Part shown: positions 44,205 through 55,160 of the stretch, piece after piece | Position numbering within the stretch: the stretch's first letter is position 1 | How the letters are laid out: every line of letters starts with the position of its first letter | The notes under the pieces: model-generated | What the model was told of the DNA's origin: nothing | What the model saw: the letters and a program-made list of their open reading frames with translations, nothing else | Databases searched by the model: none | Assembly: GCA_963920705.1 (NCBI GenBank) | Contig: CAWUCO010000284.1 | Location: 1,507,222 to 1,571,221 of the forward strand | Direction: 5' to 3' | DNA from: Odiellus spinosus | Taxonomy: Eukaryota > Arthropoda > Arachnida > Opiliones > Phalangiidae | Length of the DNA stretch: 64,000 nucleotides | Program-made: the position numbers and the translations under genes

Positions 44205-45510
44205 CTACTTAGGATCTTCATTAGGTTCCCCAGAAAAAGTTGGCATTTGGAATGGTTTACTCAAAATATAATGAGCTCCTAATTGCTGTCGAGCATGTCC
44301 ATCCGCCTGTATATTACTAAGTATTGGTATCGAACTAATAGATGTTGTAGTGGGAAATGAACCAGGGAACGCTATCATTAGGGGAGATATCCGACTTCCT
44401 ATTCCCAAACTAGAGGGTGTCTGGATACTTGAACTAGGAATATTAAGAGGAGGAGGTATAAAACTTCCTGACGTTCCACTAACAGTATTAGAAACAATTG
44501 GGATTGAAAGTAAATTAGGACCCCCCCCCATACCTGAGCTAACTCTACTAGAATTTTGAGAAGTGTAGTGGCTACATATTATATTATTCCTGTCGAGGAC
44601 GAAATACCTGAACTGGTTAAATTAACTGTTACTCCGCTAGAAACAGGTAAACTGATAGGGTTTCCTAAACTCAGAGATGCAGAGGATGGCGCATTTTGAT
44701 TGACTACACTATTAACATCTCCCGATAATATAGGGTCGGGGTCAGTTCCCATATGTCTTATTATGACTAAATTAGCCCTTTCTCGTGATCTCTGGGGTAA
44801 ATTAACTTATTTTCTTGTGGATCATTATTACTTCCTTCACTATTTGAAGTTTCCATTCGTTCTGGTCGAGGAGGATCTCTTGCAACGGAATTAAACTGTT
44901 GTAGTCTTCTTTGCAAATGGGCATGTACCTGGTCCTCAAATAACAATCGTTCCTGATTAAGTGTCTTTCTATCCTGTATAATTCTATTCTGAACACCCAG
45001 TGTTTGCTGATCCAAGGCTTCTTGAGCCTGCCTTAACAATATGTGTTGCTGTTCTAATTCACAATGGTCTCTAATAATCTCCTCTCGTTCCCTAGCTAAC
45101 TGTGCCTGAGTATCATCTTCTACCGTACTAGGATTAGTTGCTATATTTGTTTGGGTAGGATTAGTTACGGGTTTCTCTTTAGCTGCTTGCGTCAGTAACC
45201 TAAGCTCCTGTTTAGTATGTTCGAGTCTGTTTCTAAATTTTTCATAAACCCTATTAGAAATGGCATCAACTAATCGTTCCTCGTTAAATAGTTCTCTCTC
45301 AGCATTTTGAACGGTATTTCTGTCGGTTAAATCAGATAAACTTCTAAATCTTGCCCTACGTAAAGGGGTTCTACGAGGAGTTGGTGCAGGGGTATGATAT
45401 TCAGTTTCTTCTGGGGTATGATCTGCAGGTGGGATTACACCAGCCTGTCGAATAGGATCAGTATGTGAATACATCCGAGAAAAAACATCCATATCATTAA
45501 TATGAAACAC
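44205..45510 (-). pseudogene. Gypsy gag, N-terminal coiled-coil region
   Basis: The frame begins near 45510 with a Pro/Thr-rich head, then a long charged helix region (for example EREEIIRDHCELEQQHILL) expected to form a coiled coil, and a Ser/Pro/Ile-rich linker nearer 44205. This is a large N-terminal gag region rather than a bare capsid domain. Fossil copy. Confidence 0.55.
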
Positions 45511-46785
45511 GTAATCCCTACTAAAAGTCCCAAATCTAAATTCGATAATCCAAACATGAATAATACTAAAGGGCTTAATATCCCAAAATGAAAGCCTAAC
45601 ATAAAATTTATTAACTATACATAACTAAGGCCAAACACCTGAATTACAATTTTAAATTAGTAAAAAATGGCAAAACGTAAATATTAGGGTTAAAAATATA
45701 TATAATAATGATTAAGTTAATTAGCTCTCGAAAAATTCGTTAATTTCAAAAATGGAATAAAATTAACTTTGGCTCTACGAAAACGTGGCTTCTTAACGGG
45801 GAAGATGTGTCCAAAAGAACGACACTAAAACTACCAAAGAGAAAAGCCCTCTCTCAATCATGTGATAAACCAAGGAGTATTCGAGTATGGATAAGCAACT
45901 AATTTACATGTGATTCCAGTGTAAAAACCAAAAACTCGGTACCCTCTTAAGAAATGGGAAAATTATTCAAAAACTATAAATTACCAAATATAAATATAAA
46001 ACGCGAATGGGTGTACAAAAATAAGAATCCGACACCAACACTAATAGCCGTTGTAGAAAATAATGTCCAGGATTATGTCGGCAAAAAGAGGAACGTGTTC
46101 CTCTGAAGGGAGAATTGAAGGGAATCAATGCAATAAGCGCATTTCGGCCAAAACAGTTAAACCGAACACCTGAACGCACAGGTAAAAAAACGTAGCACTT
46201 CCTGGGATGGTAGTTCAATTGATGTCGAAACACATGGGGTTGAATAATAGGCGCGGAAATAAGTAATGTCATCTGGAAATCTATGTTCACAGCCGATGGG
46301 GCTGCACACACCCCCGACCGAAAAAAAAGAAACGGCGGCGGCCCAAGGGTAACTAAACAACGGCGCCAAAAAACGAATCAGCGCTGCCTCCATTTGTAAC
46401 TCTGTGGGTTCGTAAGAATAGAACAACAGCGAGAAAATCGTATAATCTTCATACATTAATTAACCTTTCAATTAATTCCTATTTGAACAACAAATTAGGT
46501 AATATATAATTTAATAGACAGGAGTCCCGAGTTCTAATCTCTTCTAATTCCCACTAGTTACGATCTGCCCCCGTCTATAGGGTTCCCTTGACTATATAGA
46601 TCTGCCCTGTAGTCACGTGACATGCTAGGTGACCCTGAATGCTCATGATATAGGTGGCGCCCTCTATATGAGGTTTCTTCAAGGGTTGAAATTATGATTA
46701 AGTCCCATTTGACCGCATGCTGTTCGTGAACCTAGGTAAGCTTTGGATCTTTCATTATCAGGGTATAAAAAGGGTCCCTATTACA

Positions 46786-47265
46786 AATGGAAGCCACCTC
46801 GCACGTCACAAATCCACTTAAAGAACTTGTCGAACGTCTAGGGACCTTGTATAAACCGTCTCAATGGAAGAAACTGGACGACATTAACCTGGAAGACTTC
46901 CCGGTCCTTAGCGAGGAAGACGTTCGGGGTATATTTTTGAGTGATTTTAAATGCAGACGCGCCGAGTCCTACGTCGCCTTAACAGTTCAGAAAACCAGAT
47001 CGTTTGACGTTGAATTGTGAAAAGTAGAACATGACCTCTTGCTAGTACGTATCCGAAGTCAATTTTCATCAGCGGCTGTTCATCAAGCCCTTATTCGATA
47101 CGTACCATATGGAATTGGATTAGACGCGAGCGCGTAGTGGTATTGCAATTGTAAAGGGGGTGCATTAACTGCAGGTACTTGTGCTCATGTTAGCAGCATC
47201 ATTTGGTACCTTGGCTATCGACACCACGAGTATCGTGGAGACTTTTATCAATCTTAATTGCGCCA
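46786..47265 (+). pseudogene. ISL2EU transposase C-terminus, diverged copy
   Basis: NPLKELVERLGTLYKPSQWK, LEDFPVLSEEDVR, DFKCRRAESYVALTVQK and, after a stop near 47018, KVEHDLL, SAAVHQALIRYVPYG and the SWIM finger WYCNCKGG ... TCAHVSSIIWYLGYRHHE. It aligns along its length with residues 388-545 of the transposase at 10636-12309 but with many differences, so it is a related older family. Stops near 47018, 47136 and 47256 make it a pseudogene. It begins directly at the gypsy LTR. Confidence 0.85.
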
Positions 47266-47924
47266 AGTTTGCGAAGATGCAGACTAACTTGACGATTTAC
47301 CCAACATTGCTTAAATATTTGTGTCAATTAGTAACAACTTGTTACCTGACAATGCTTTTTTATTATAAGTCTTATAAATAAAAGTCAGATACCACTCCAT
47401 TTGTATACGGCGTTATTATTGCTCCTAGTTTCTTTACATACTTCCTCAAAGTAAAGACTATCAAATGAAGCAGTATAATAGCAGTATAGTCTTTGCCCTG
47501 CCCCTAGAGTTTTTTCTCTCTACAGCATAGGCGCCCGAGGCAAAAAACATTTTTACAGGCGTTTTCTTCTGTTTTTGGTATTCTTAGGCCTATTATCTAC
47601 ATATTTTACCTCGTCGTACGCGCCAATCCCGTGACTGTTACAAAACTAAACTTTTCCAGAATCATCACTTACCCTTTGTACATATTTGTTTCAAGTTTCA
47701 GCGTGATTCGTGTAGAGGATGATAGTCTAATCCGACTTTGAAGCTGACATGTCCACCTATCTCTAGCATTATGGAAGAAATCCTTCAACCTTTGTTCTCC
47801 TGAGATTATTGATATTAATGGACAGATTTTGCGCTACAGAGATGACAACCAAACCAAATAATTGGTAATTTTAAGATGTTCATTACTTGACCCAAAGGTC
47901 TACCTAGTGTGGTGGGTCATCTTT

Positions 47925-48690
47925 GAGTTTAACATAAATATATTTTAAAATAATAAAGGTAAAAGAATCAAAAAGTACTCAAAATCATACATACAAATGT
48001 TTTGAACAAAATACCACATTTCGCAGCCCAATCGGTTTGCCAGTTCCATAGAACGGTAGGATGAAAGTAGTCATATAAGGCCAAATCTTAATTGACTTTG
48101 GAAAATTATAACTAATGATCCCGATATTTCATAAGAAATAATCTAGCATCAATACATTAAGAAGACATTTTTCTCTAATATTTGAAAGCCTGGTATTTCA
48201 GACAGCAATAAACAGTATAAAAAGTTGAATTGGGAAAAAACTATTTTAAAGAATGAACCAAATTAAACGGCGATATATTGAAAGTCTGTACATTAAAAAC
48301 AAGGGCAGCTCCATATTGATAGGGGTGTTTTCTCCAACGATTACTGGTTTGATCTGGTAGATAAAAAATAGGCCTTCCCTTCTGTTACTAGTTCTAAAAA
48401 GTGGGTTAAAGTCCATCCCAAAATTTATAATGTAGAATTTGGAGAGTTAAATTTTCATTGCTGTCATACTTGATAAAGGAGAACTTTCCCCGAAACGCGT
48501 CATACAAAGGTAAAAAGCCCGGCCTTTCACGGGTCCGCAAATTTTAGGTTTTTTAATAAACCATGTGTATTGTATCTCAAGTGTGTTATTTTCAATCTTC
48601 GCCACCATGGTCATAAAAATAGACCTTAAATGTAAAAACCTTGATAAAACCAAAGCACAAAAACGTCGTTTTAAGGGCAGAAGAGTCTTA
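47925..48690. other. No recognised gene
   Basis: AT-rich flank of the ISL2EU element. A 68-codon frame on the minus strand at 48447-48653 shows no recognisable feature. Confidence 0.4.
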
Positions 48691-49290
48691 ACCTGTAAAA
48701 TTGTATTTTTGTTCCCACAGAACTCGTCATCTACAGCGTAAAGTTCAACCGAAAAAGAGTCTTTCTAGAATCTAATCTAGATTCAATGAAATGTAGGAAT
48801 GAAAATTTCAGTGATTGATCATTTTTCACACTCGATTCTTTAGGAATGTCCCAAAATAATTTCTACGAAAACGTCTTTTTGCGTAAGGATAAGCTCTCAA
48901 ATAATCGTGATTTCATAATCTTAAAATCTCGTAGGTTTAACCTGTATAGTTGTGTTTGTGTTCCGACGGAATGCATTGTCAGCAGCGTAAAGTTCAACCG
49001 AAAAAAGGTCTTTCTAGCATCTAATCTAGATTCACTGAAATGTAGGAATGAAAATTTCAGTGATTGATCATTTTTCAAACTCAATTCTTTTAGGAATGTC
49101 TCAAAATAATTTCTACGAAAAACGTCTGTTTGCGTAAAGATAAGCTCCCAAATAATCGTGATTTCAAAATCCTTAGTTCTCATAGTTTAGCCTTGAGGGT
49201 TGTGTTTTTGTTCCCACAGAAAGTGCCGTTTACAGCGTAACATTCAACCAAAAAAGGGTTTTTCTAGAATCTAATCTAGATTCACCACAT
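48690..49290 (+). repeat. Tandem array of about 245-250 bp units
   Basis: About two and a half units. Each holds TTTTTGTTCCCACAGA-type, GCGTAA-GTTCAACC-AAAAAG, TCTAGAATCTAATCTAGATTC (a near-palindrome), AAAATTTCAGTGATTGATC and the box CACTCGATTCTTTAGGAATG ... AATAATCGTGATTTCATAAT. The same box occurs singly at 16620-16690 and 18175-18285. Confidence 0.75.
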
Positions 49291-49430
49291 GTCTCAAACT
49301 AACACCCAGCAAAAATGTCTATAGAGAATTAACATAGGCCAATCTTCTATGGGAATTTAACACACACCACCACCGCGCCACATAGTTGTGGCGGTGTTGT
49401 ATGGTGACAAACGAACATTTTTCATCTAAT
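49291..49430. repeat. Hairpin dispersed repeat, copy 2
   Basis: GTCTCAAACTAACAC, then a stem of CACACCACCACCGCGCCACA / TGTGGCGGTGTTGTATGGTG and GAACATTTTTCAT. This is the inverse of 15735-15855. Confidence 0.6.
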
Positions 49431-50462
49431 TAATGAAAAACTCAAAAATCGACAAAGTGACAAATAAAAAGTTAGGTATTGCTTTGGCATAGAACCCGGC
49501 ATAAAGGTATCCTCATTTCGAGAGAAATCGGCCATAACTTCGCAAATACTGGCTCGCGCGCGTTATAACCACCTTTGCCACGGTAAATTTGGCCAAGGAA
49601 TCCATTGGGGTGAATTCGAGATTTGAAAGTGGTTCGTTTCGGTAATTTTGGGAGATTGCATATATTATTTCGCGCAGCGCCAAGTTAGAGCTTCGGCATA
49701 GGCAATTTGAAATTTACCTTTCGCGATGAATTCTGGGCCAATATTAAGTTTTGAGACGCTAATTTTGTAAAAGAGATCCCGGCCTTTCCGTAAACGTGGA
49801 TTTTAGTAAAACCTTATTTCTTGGGGCCTAAACGGTAACTTTCATTAAAATTCTCGTTTAATTAAAAAGTCAATTTAGGGGATGGGCTAATTAGCGTCGT
49901 ATCTTCTCCGGATATTATATAAAAGCGTCGAAGTTATTTTTTCCGGATAGCCCGATATGGCGTCTAGAAAACGAGCCCTATAACCATTAATTCTGGTCAG
50001 TCAAACGAACGCCACGAATTTTTAAAGAACGTTTTAAATAGTTATAGGAGTTTCCCGAGTTAGGGATTCCTACCATATAACGATTATTAATCGGAATCTT
50101 ATAGTTTTTTGATTAACCGCTTTTAACAGAGCGCCGAAGTCGAAAAGCGAATGAACGGATAATATTTTCGATCGAATGGCGCGAGTCGGAATAGTTTCCA
50201 AAAATCGTGTTAATGAGGAAATTTTATGGTCGCGAATATTTCGAGAAATGAAAAATTAGATTAGCGTTATCATTTGCGCGTCATGCCTCTCAATGTAAAT
50301 CGCGACGAGAAATCTTGTCTAAACTCGTAATACGCCTGAGAAGAGAACTTCGAGTCTCGTGCGAATCCCGCCATTTTACACCGTGGCCGTAGAATGAATT
50401 CGTTTTAATAAAGTTTGCTCTTTTGGGTAATTTTGTAGTTAAATCCCTCCCTTATTCGACAG
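49431..50462. other. 1.0 kb without recognised genes
   Basis: No exon, repeat partner or RNA gene was supported. Base composition is closer to the likely host-gene region at 5-7 kb than to the transposons. Confidence 0.4.
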
Positions 50463-50690
50463 TTAAAAATATCGGAAAATCGATCTCCAAATTGAGTTGC
50501 CCCCCTTTTTGCCTACTTTTAAGACCAGCTTGTAGTCGAGCCTGTCCAAGTCTTCTTCGGTGTCGACGACTGCGTATTCTTTGACCGACAGTTTCCCCTT
50601 GAAGACTCCGTTAACTTCGTTGCAAAAAAGTGTGATGCCCAACAACCAGAAAGCGAGGACGAGACGAACGGACAATATTCCCCAATCCGA
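50463..50690 (-). CDS. Possible host exon: hydrophobic segment followed by acidic region
   Basis: The minus-strand frame has no ATG but follows a TTTCAG acceptor at about 50695: SVRLVLAFWLLGITLF is a signal-peptide or membrane-segment-like stretch, then KGKLSVKEYAVVDTEEDLDR and LDYKLVLKVGKKGG. It is G+C-richer than its surroundings and free of stops from the acceptor to TAA at 50463. A GTAGGC at 50520 could act as a donor. I do not recognise the protein. It might be the 5' coding part of a secreted or membrane protein, or chance. Neighbouring exons were not found. Confidence 0.35.
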   Translation of the reverse strand, partial: SDWGILSVRLVLAFWLLGITLFCNEVNGVFKGKLSVKEYAVVDTEEDLDRLDYKLVLKVGKKGGNSIWRSIFRYF

Positions 50691-50699
50691 GGGGAAGGC

Positions 50700-51239
50700 T
50701 GAAACGAGACCGAACGATCAGCGTCAAGCCAAGCTGGCCAACGGGGCGACGTGGCGACGGAGCGTAGCTCCTTCTAAGAACAATCCAGCTCCATCCGCCG
50801 CAGAGATTATTCAAATTACATCCAACCAAAAACCATTCGGTTAAAAACAGCAAGGTCCTTTTAACAAAATCGTTACATCCTGCTATTTCTCTAGCCCTTA
50901 ATGGTGATCAAATCTAATAATGGACATGGTCTTTACAGCCCATAAAGACTTGAAATCAATTTGTGGACAAGGGCTAGATATGTTTGAGCATAATCGTCGA
51001 TAAATCAAATTAGCCCCGCATATCACATCACTTGCCATCCAGTATGCTACACTTTGCGCTGCCTAATTTTTTTACCGAGTTTAGCTCTTAATTTTTATTT
51101 TATTCAATCTCATTAAACACGTTTATTAAGACGGTTATGGGCTGCAAAGAACTTGGCCATAATTTGATTTCACGACGTTTAAGACTTTGTCCATAATTAG
51201 ATTAAGAAAAAAACTAGTGCAACTGGCACCTAGAAGGAA
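50700..51239. other. No recognised gene
   Basis: The plus-strand open frame at 50560-50844 is the antisense of the possible exon and its upstream region and is not considered real. Nothing else was supported. Confidence 0.35.
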
Positions 51240-51435
51240 TGTTATTTGTGACATTTTAATATTTATAAGCCCAACTAAAAGGGAAGGCTGTCTTTCGCCA
51301 ATATTACAACTAAGAATACACAAATTTGTTTTTTCCACAATTCAAAATGGGCAGATATAATTTTTTGTAAACACTCTAAATGGCCAGATAATTTATTACA
51401 ACTCTGAATGGACAGTAATTCATTTTATAAATCAC
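51240..51435 (+). repeat. Dispersed repeat with about 32-bp internal units, copy 1
   Basis: GGAAGGCTGTCTTTCGCC, then diverged units of AATGGGCAGATATAATTTTT / AATGGACAG. The same order is seen at 63830-64000, where the units are better kept. Confidence 0.55.
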
Positions 51436-51624
51436 AGCAATTTAGCTAATACTTTCAGAGATGTCTCTGCCCTTTGTTCTAGGAAACAATGTTATAGAAA
51501 AACTTAACCATCTGACGGTTAAAGTGTGTAATTAAATCTTTCTTAGATGGATTGAGAAGCACTGCGTGTATTCGAAAGCCTCCCAAAGTATTTTATTAAA
51601 ATAATTTCAATACTTAAATTTGGC

Positions 51625-52485
51625 TTTCTGGATGATATATTTTTTGCACGAAAGGGAGATAAGGATTCATTATCGAATCCTTAAATAAATTACATAACTC
51701 TATTCAATTCACTATTGAACTTGAAGATAACCATGGAATTCCATTTTTAGACCTAATTATCAAAAATGTTAATGGTAAACTAACCTTTTCGCTTTATCTA
51801 AAACCAACTCATTCAAAAACATTTTTAAACTTTTAATTCGAACCATCCAAACCATGTGAAAACATCAGTCGTAAAAGGTTTAAAACAGCATATTCAATCC
51901 ATGTCTGATATCCCAAATTCGGACAAATTAAAAATAAAAAAACAGCTATTAGAATCAGATAATCCAAAAACTCTTATCGAAACAATATTTGACATAAACT
52001 TAATCAGTATGATATGAAAAGTAAACCGAAAGAGGAGGTTTTAGTTTTGCCTTACGTACCTAAAACCACAGAGAATCTTAAACGAAATTTGAAAAATTAT
52101 AAAATTTGTTTAATATAAAAACCACTAATATTCTAAAAAAATTTAATTTCTCGTACAAAACCAAAAATTGAGGATTCCGCCATTAGAGGCATTATTTATG
52201 AAATACCCTAGTCATGTGGTAAAACGTATATTGGCGAAACAAAACGTTCTATTTTGGACAGGATTCGGGAACATAAAACCTGTGTGGCTAAGGGTGATAT
52301 GAATAACGGTATTTCAAAACATTTGAATTACGGAAAATCACTCTATTAAATGGGATGATTACCAAAAATTTTAAAGCGATAAACCACTTGGTATAAAAGA
52401 AAATTCTTTGAAGGTTAGTTTATTCGAAAACAAGGTACATTAAATTTGGACAAGGGATGTCAGGACTTGACAAATTGGGGTAATA
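51625..52485 (+). pseudogene. Penelope-like retroelement fragment (RT end plus GIY-YIG)
   Basis: Eroded plus-strand blocks in order: DDIFFARKG, SIQFTIELEDNHGIPFLDLI, YLKPTHSKTFLNF, and then the GIY-YIG nuclease start GKTYIGETKRSILDRIREHK followed by NNGISKHLN. Reverse transcriptase end followed by a GIY-YIG endonuclease is diagnostic of Penelope-like elements. The copy is broken by several changes and is incomplete at the 5' side. Confidence 0.75.
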
Positions 52486-54155
52486 TTGTAGTTTAAATTT
52501 TAATATATTTATAATTAACTGACTTACAAGTACTTTATAATTCTAGGTTACATTGATTTTATTAAGTTAATTATCTGGAACTCCCTTGAATACGAGAAAT
52601 AACTTTCTGTAGGATCACAAAGTAATTTTCAAGGGTAGAATAAGCCAAGTACAACCTTCGATCCTTAAATGGCATCCACTGAAGCAGTAGCAGGCGTTCT
52701 GACAGTCTTAAAGCGTAATGCGCAAGAGCAATTCTAATCCGTTGACAAAGGAATTCATTTTTTTTTCGTTTGAAAAGGAACTGTAGAATATTCTTGATAG
52801 TTCCTGTATTATTATATTAGCTCGGTGTTTCGATTGAATAAAAGGTCTTATCATTTAACTGAAGTAATCCTGATGAAGACTTCAAGATACTTAATGTCGA
52901 AGGAAATAGCGACGCCAAGGGAGGGAGGCACGGCAAAAAAAGAGGGAAGAGTGCTAGCACCGGATGATATAGAGAAAAAACAGTTTTTAGCACCGTCATG
53001 TTAGCTGATTGCTAACTTAAAAAGTAAATCCTTATGCCACAATTATTTAAAATAAAATTTCCACAACTACCAATTCTTTTAATTTTTGTAGCCCGTTATT
53101 GATTAGTATCGATAAATGGCGTAGATGACGTAACCCTTCTCGTCCAAATTCCTCTTGAAACTTTTCAATTTTAAACACTTTTAAACTTCATTCCCCTCAA
53201 TTAAGAGTAGATAGGCCAAAAATATGCCAATAGTTTTAAGGTTTTTCTTTTTTTTCTGTCCCTCACCGTTTAAAAACTAAAAATTACTAGGAAAATATGA
53301 TAGAAACTTTTAACACCTCAGTGTTAAACGACATCCCAAATCGACAAATCTCATGGAACCTCAGCTGAGAAACCCCTTATCCCTCACCGGCATTATTTAA
53401 GTCTTATTGACATCGATTTCAAAAAAGCCTAGGATACTTTCTGGGTCACCACGGACCTATTTCCACTAAAATTTAGCTAAGATTCATTTCCTTTCGACAG
53501 AAGCCAAGAGCCAATTATCAGCTAGAAAAATGACGTCGCTCGAAGAGTTGACCAATTAGGAAAATCGACCCCTCAGTCCACAGACACGAAGAGGGATAGG
53601 TAACCCGGGTTTGAAGTTGAGAAAAACCAATGAGTCACGACCACCTGAGCGAATCTGGATGGAAAATTCTAGGAGCTTCGGACCTGGCGTCAAATAAAAT
53701 GGAGAAGGTATATATAGAAAAGAGAGTGAGTTAAAATTAACAGTTGGGTTCGAGAAATAAAACGAAAATCGCAAGATAAAAAGAGCGGAAGCCAAGTCGG
53801 ACGCGACAGCGGCTAAGGCCGATGAGAAGAGATCCCCCGCTGGGACGATAGAATAAAACACGGCCGGAACCCTTTAACGGACGGTATATTTTAAAATTAA
53901 CCCTTAAAAATATAAAATTGCGGAGAATCCTAGCTTTGAAAAAATAATTAAATACAAAAGATTTCAAAAACCCCGTCTAAAGGACAGAACGAGATTATCC
54001 CTCTGGGATCAGAAACCGATCTAAACGAGATCCACCATGAGACTGACGAAAAACACACGTTGAAACCCCAGATGACCCACACCGAGAATCGAATAAGAAG
54101 AACGTAGTTAATCCCAGAGGAAATCTGAGAAACCGACTGAGAGCTCCTCTCCCAT
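52486..54155. other. 1.7 kb without recognised genes
   Basis: Minus-strand open frames between 53556 and 54155 are not supported by any motif or by clear splice sites. AT-rich host or eroded repeat sequence. Confidence 0.4.
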
Positions 54156-54300
54156 TGGACCGAATCCCATTCCAACGAACCAATTCCCATTCGACCGAAC
54201 CAATTCCCATTCAACCGAAAAACCCGCACTTTGGCGGATTCGGTCCAATGGGACAATCCCATTCGACCGAAAAATCAGCACTAGGATTTGGTCCAATCGG
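54156..54300 (+). repeat. Minisatellite of CCCATTCGACCGAA units
   Basis: AATCCCATTCCAACGAACC, AATTCCCATTCGACCGAACC, AATTCCCATTCAACCGAA and two inverted-sense units (TTCGGTCCAATGGG, TTTGGTCCAATCGG). The open frames on both strands are by-products of the repeat. Single units occur at 2594-2645 and 56283-56335. Confidence 0.65.
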
Positions 54301-54889
54301 ACAAGAATCTTTGCTTAAATATTACCGATGGAATTTAAAAAAGTTAAATTCCCGGGAACGCAAAGATTCTATCTTTGCAAGCAAAAGTTTTGATTGCCTT
54401 ATAAAAACTTAATGGTAAAATAGAATGAGCACTAGCCATAAATTATTTTGTGAAATATTTACGAAAACTTTTTGTTTAGAATAGTAAAATAATTTTTAAT
54501 CACCGAAATTTAACTTTATAAAGCGAATTGCCGATTTTTATTTGTATTTTAAAGTCATATTCATTACGTTACAATGTTTCGGCTGCAGTTTTTAGGTATT
54601 TGATAGATTTAATTTATAAAAGGGATTGGACTGGTAAAACTAGACTAAAAATATTACGAAATTAGTCTGAAAGAAAATTAAGAATATTTTTTAAAACGAA
54701 TCAATTTATTGAAGAGCGTGAGAACCGAAAGATATATTTGTAAGAAATAGATGACGATATTCAAATCCCACTAAATAACAATAATCATTGACTAATTAGT
54801 ATCCAGGGTGTTCCGAAAAATACTTATAAAATTTTACGACAAGCAGATATGTAAAATTATCAAAGCTCTATATTGAAATCCCATTGAGT
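54301..54889. other. AT-rich spacer
   Basis: Nothing recognised. CAGGGTGTTCCGAAAAATA at about 54807 resembles the outer end of the MITE at 320-691 and may be a stray MITE terminus. Confidence 0.35.
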
Positions 54890-55160
54890 TCCAATCCAAC
54901 CCAACACAACGTAACCCAACCTAACCGAACACAAACAAACCTTACCTAACCGAATCCAACCAAACCTTATCTAACCTAACCCAGCCTTAACTAACCGAAC
55001 CCAGCCTAACTAACCGAACCCAACCTTTCCTAATCGAACCCAACCTGAACTAACCGAACCCAACCTTAACTAAGTGAACCCAACCGTAACTAACCGAACC
55101 CAACCTTCCCTAACCGAACCCAACGTTCCTTGACCGAACCCAATTTTCCCTTGAACTACC
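54890..55160 (+). repeat. Telomere-like minisatellite, about 21-bp units
   Basis: About twelve units of AACCCAACCTTAACTAACCG with variation. Read on the other strand the core is GGTTAGTTAAGGTTGGG, built from TTAGG-like words. It is interstitial and degenerate, so it is not a telomere. Confidence 0.75.

Larger units (their letters stand above)
42697..46783 (-). mobile_element. Ty3/gypsy LTR retrotransposon fossil, broken and incomplete
   Basis: Minus-strand order: a probable 5' LTR of about 400 bp (roughly 46380-46783, starting TGTAATAGGGACCC with a TATA-like box, followed by a TGGCGCCG primer-site-like word), leader, gag with coiled coil, zinc knuckle, retropepsin and the beginning of reverse transcriptase. 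The visible part stops where the ISL2EU left repeat begins. It looks broken by several changes. RNase H, integrase and 3' LTR are not present in the window. Nested in the older ISL2EU element. Confidence 0.75.
42375..47924 (+). mobile_element. Second, older ISL2EU element, rearranged, containing a gypsy fossil
   Basis: The left inverted repeat 42375-42695 and right inverted repeat 47628-47924 match along their length. Shared words include AAAGA at the ends, ACCCAC, TAATCCG, GCTGACATGTCC, CGAATCACGCTGAAACT, GGAACAAATATGTA-type and CACGGGATTG. The right part carries a transposase C-terminus (46786-47265) about as close to the 10-14 kb copy as a sister family would be. A broken Ty3/gypsy element fills most of the space between, so the N-terminal and catalytic parts of the transposase are gone. 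Confidence 0.7.

Noticed and set aside
53948-54412. Protein-like frames rich in W, R and G on the minus strand
   Set aside because: Part comes from the CCCATTCGACCGAA minisatellite; frames are open on both strands and show no domain.
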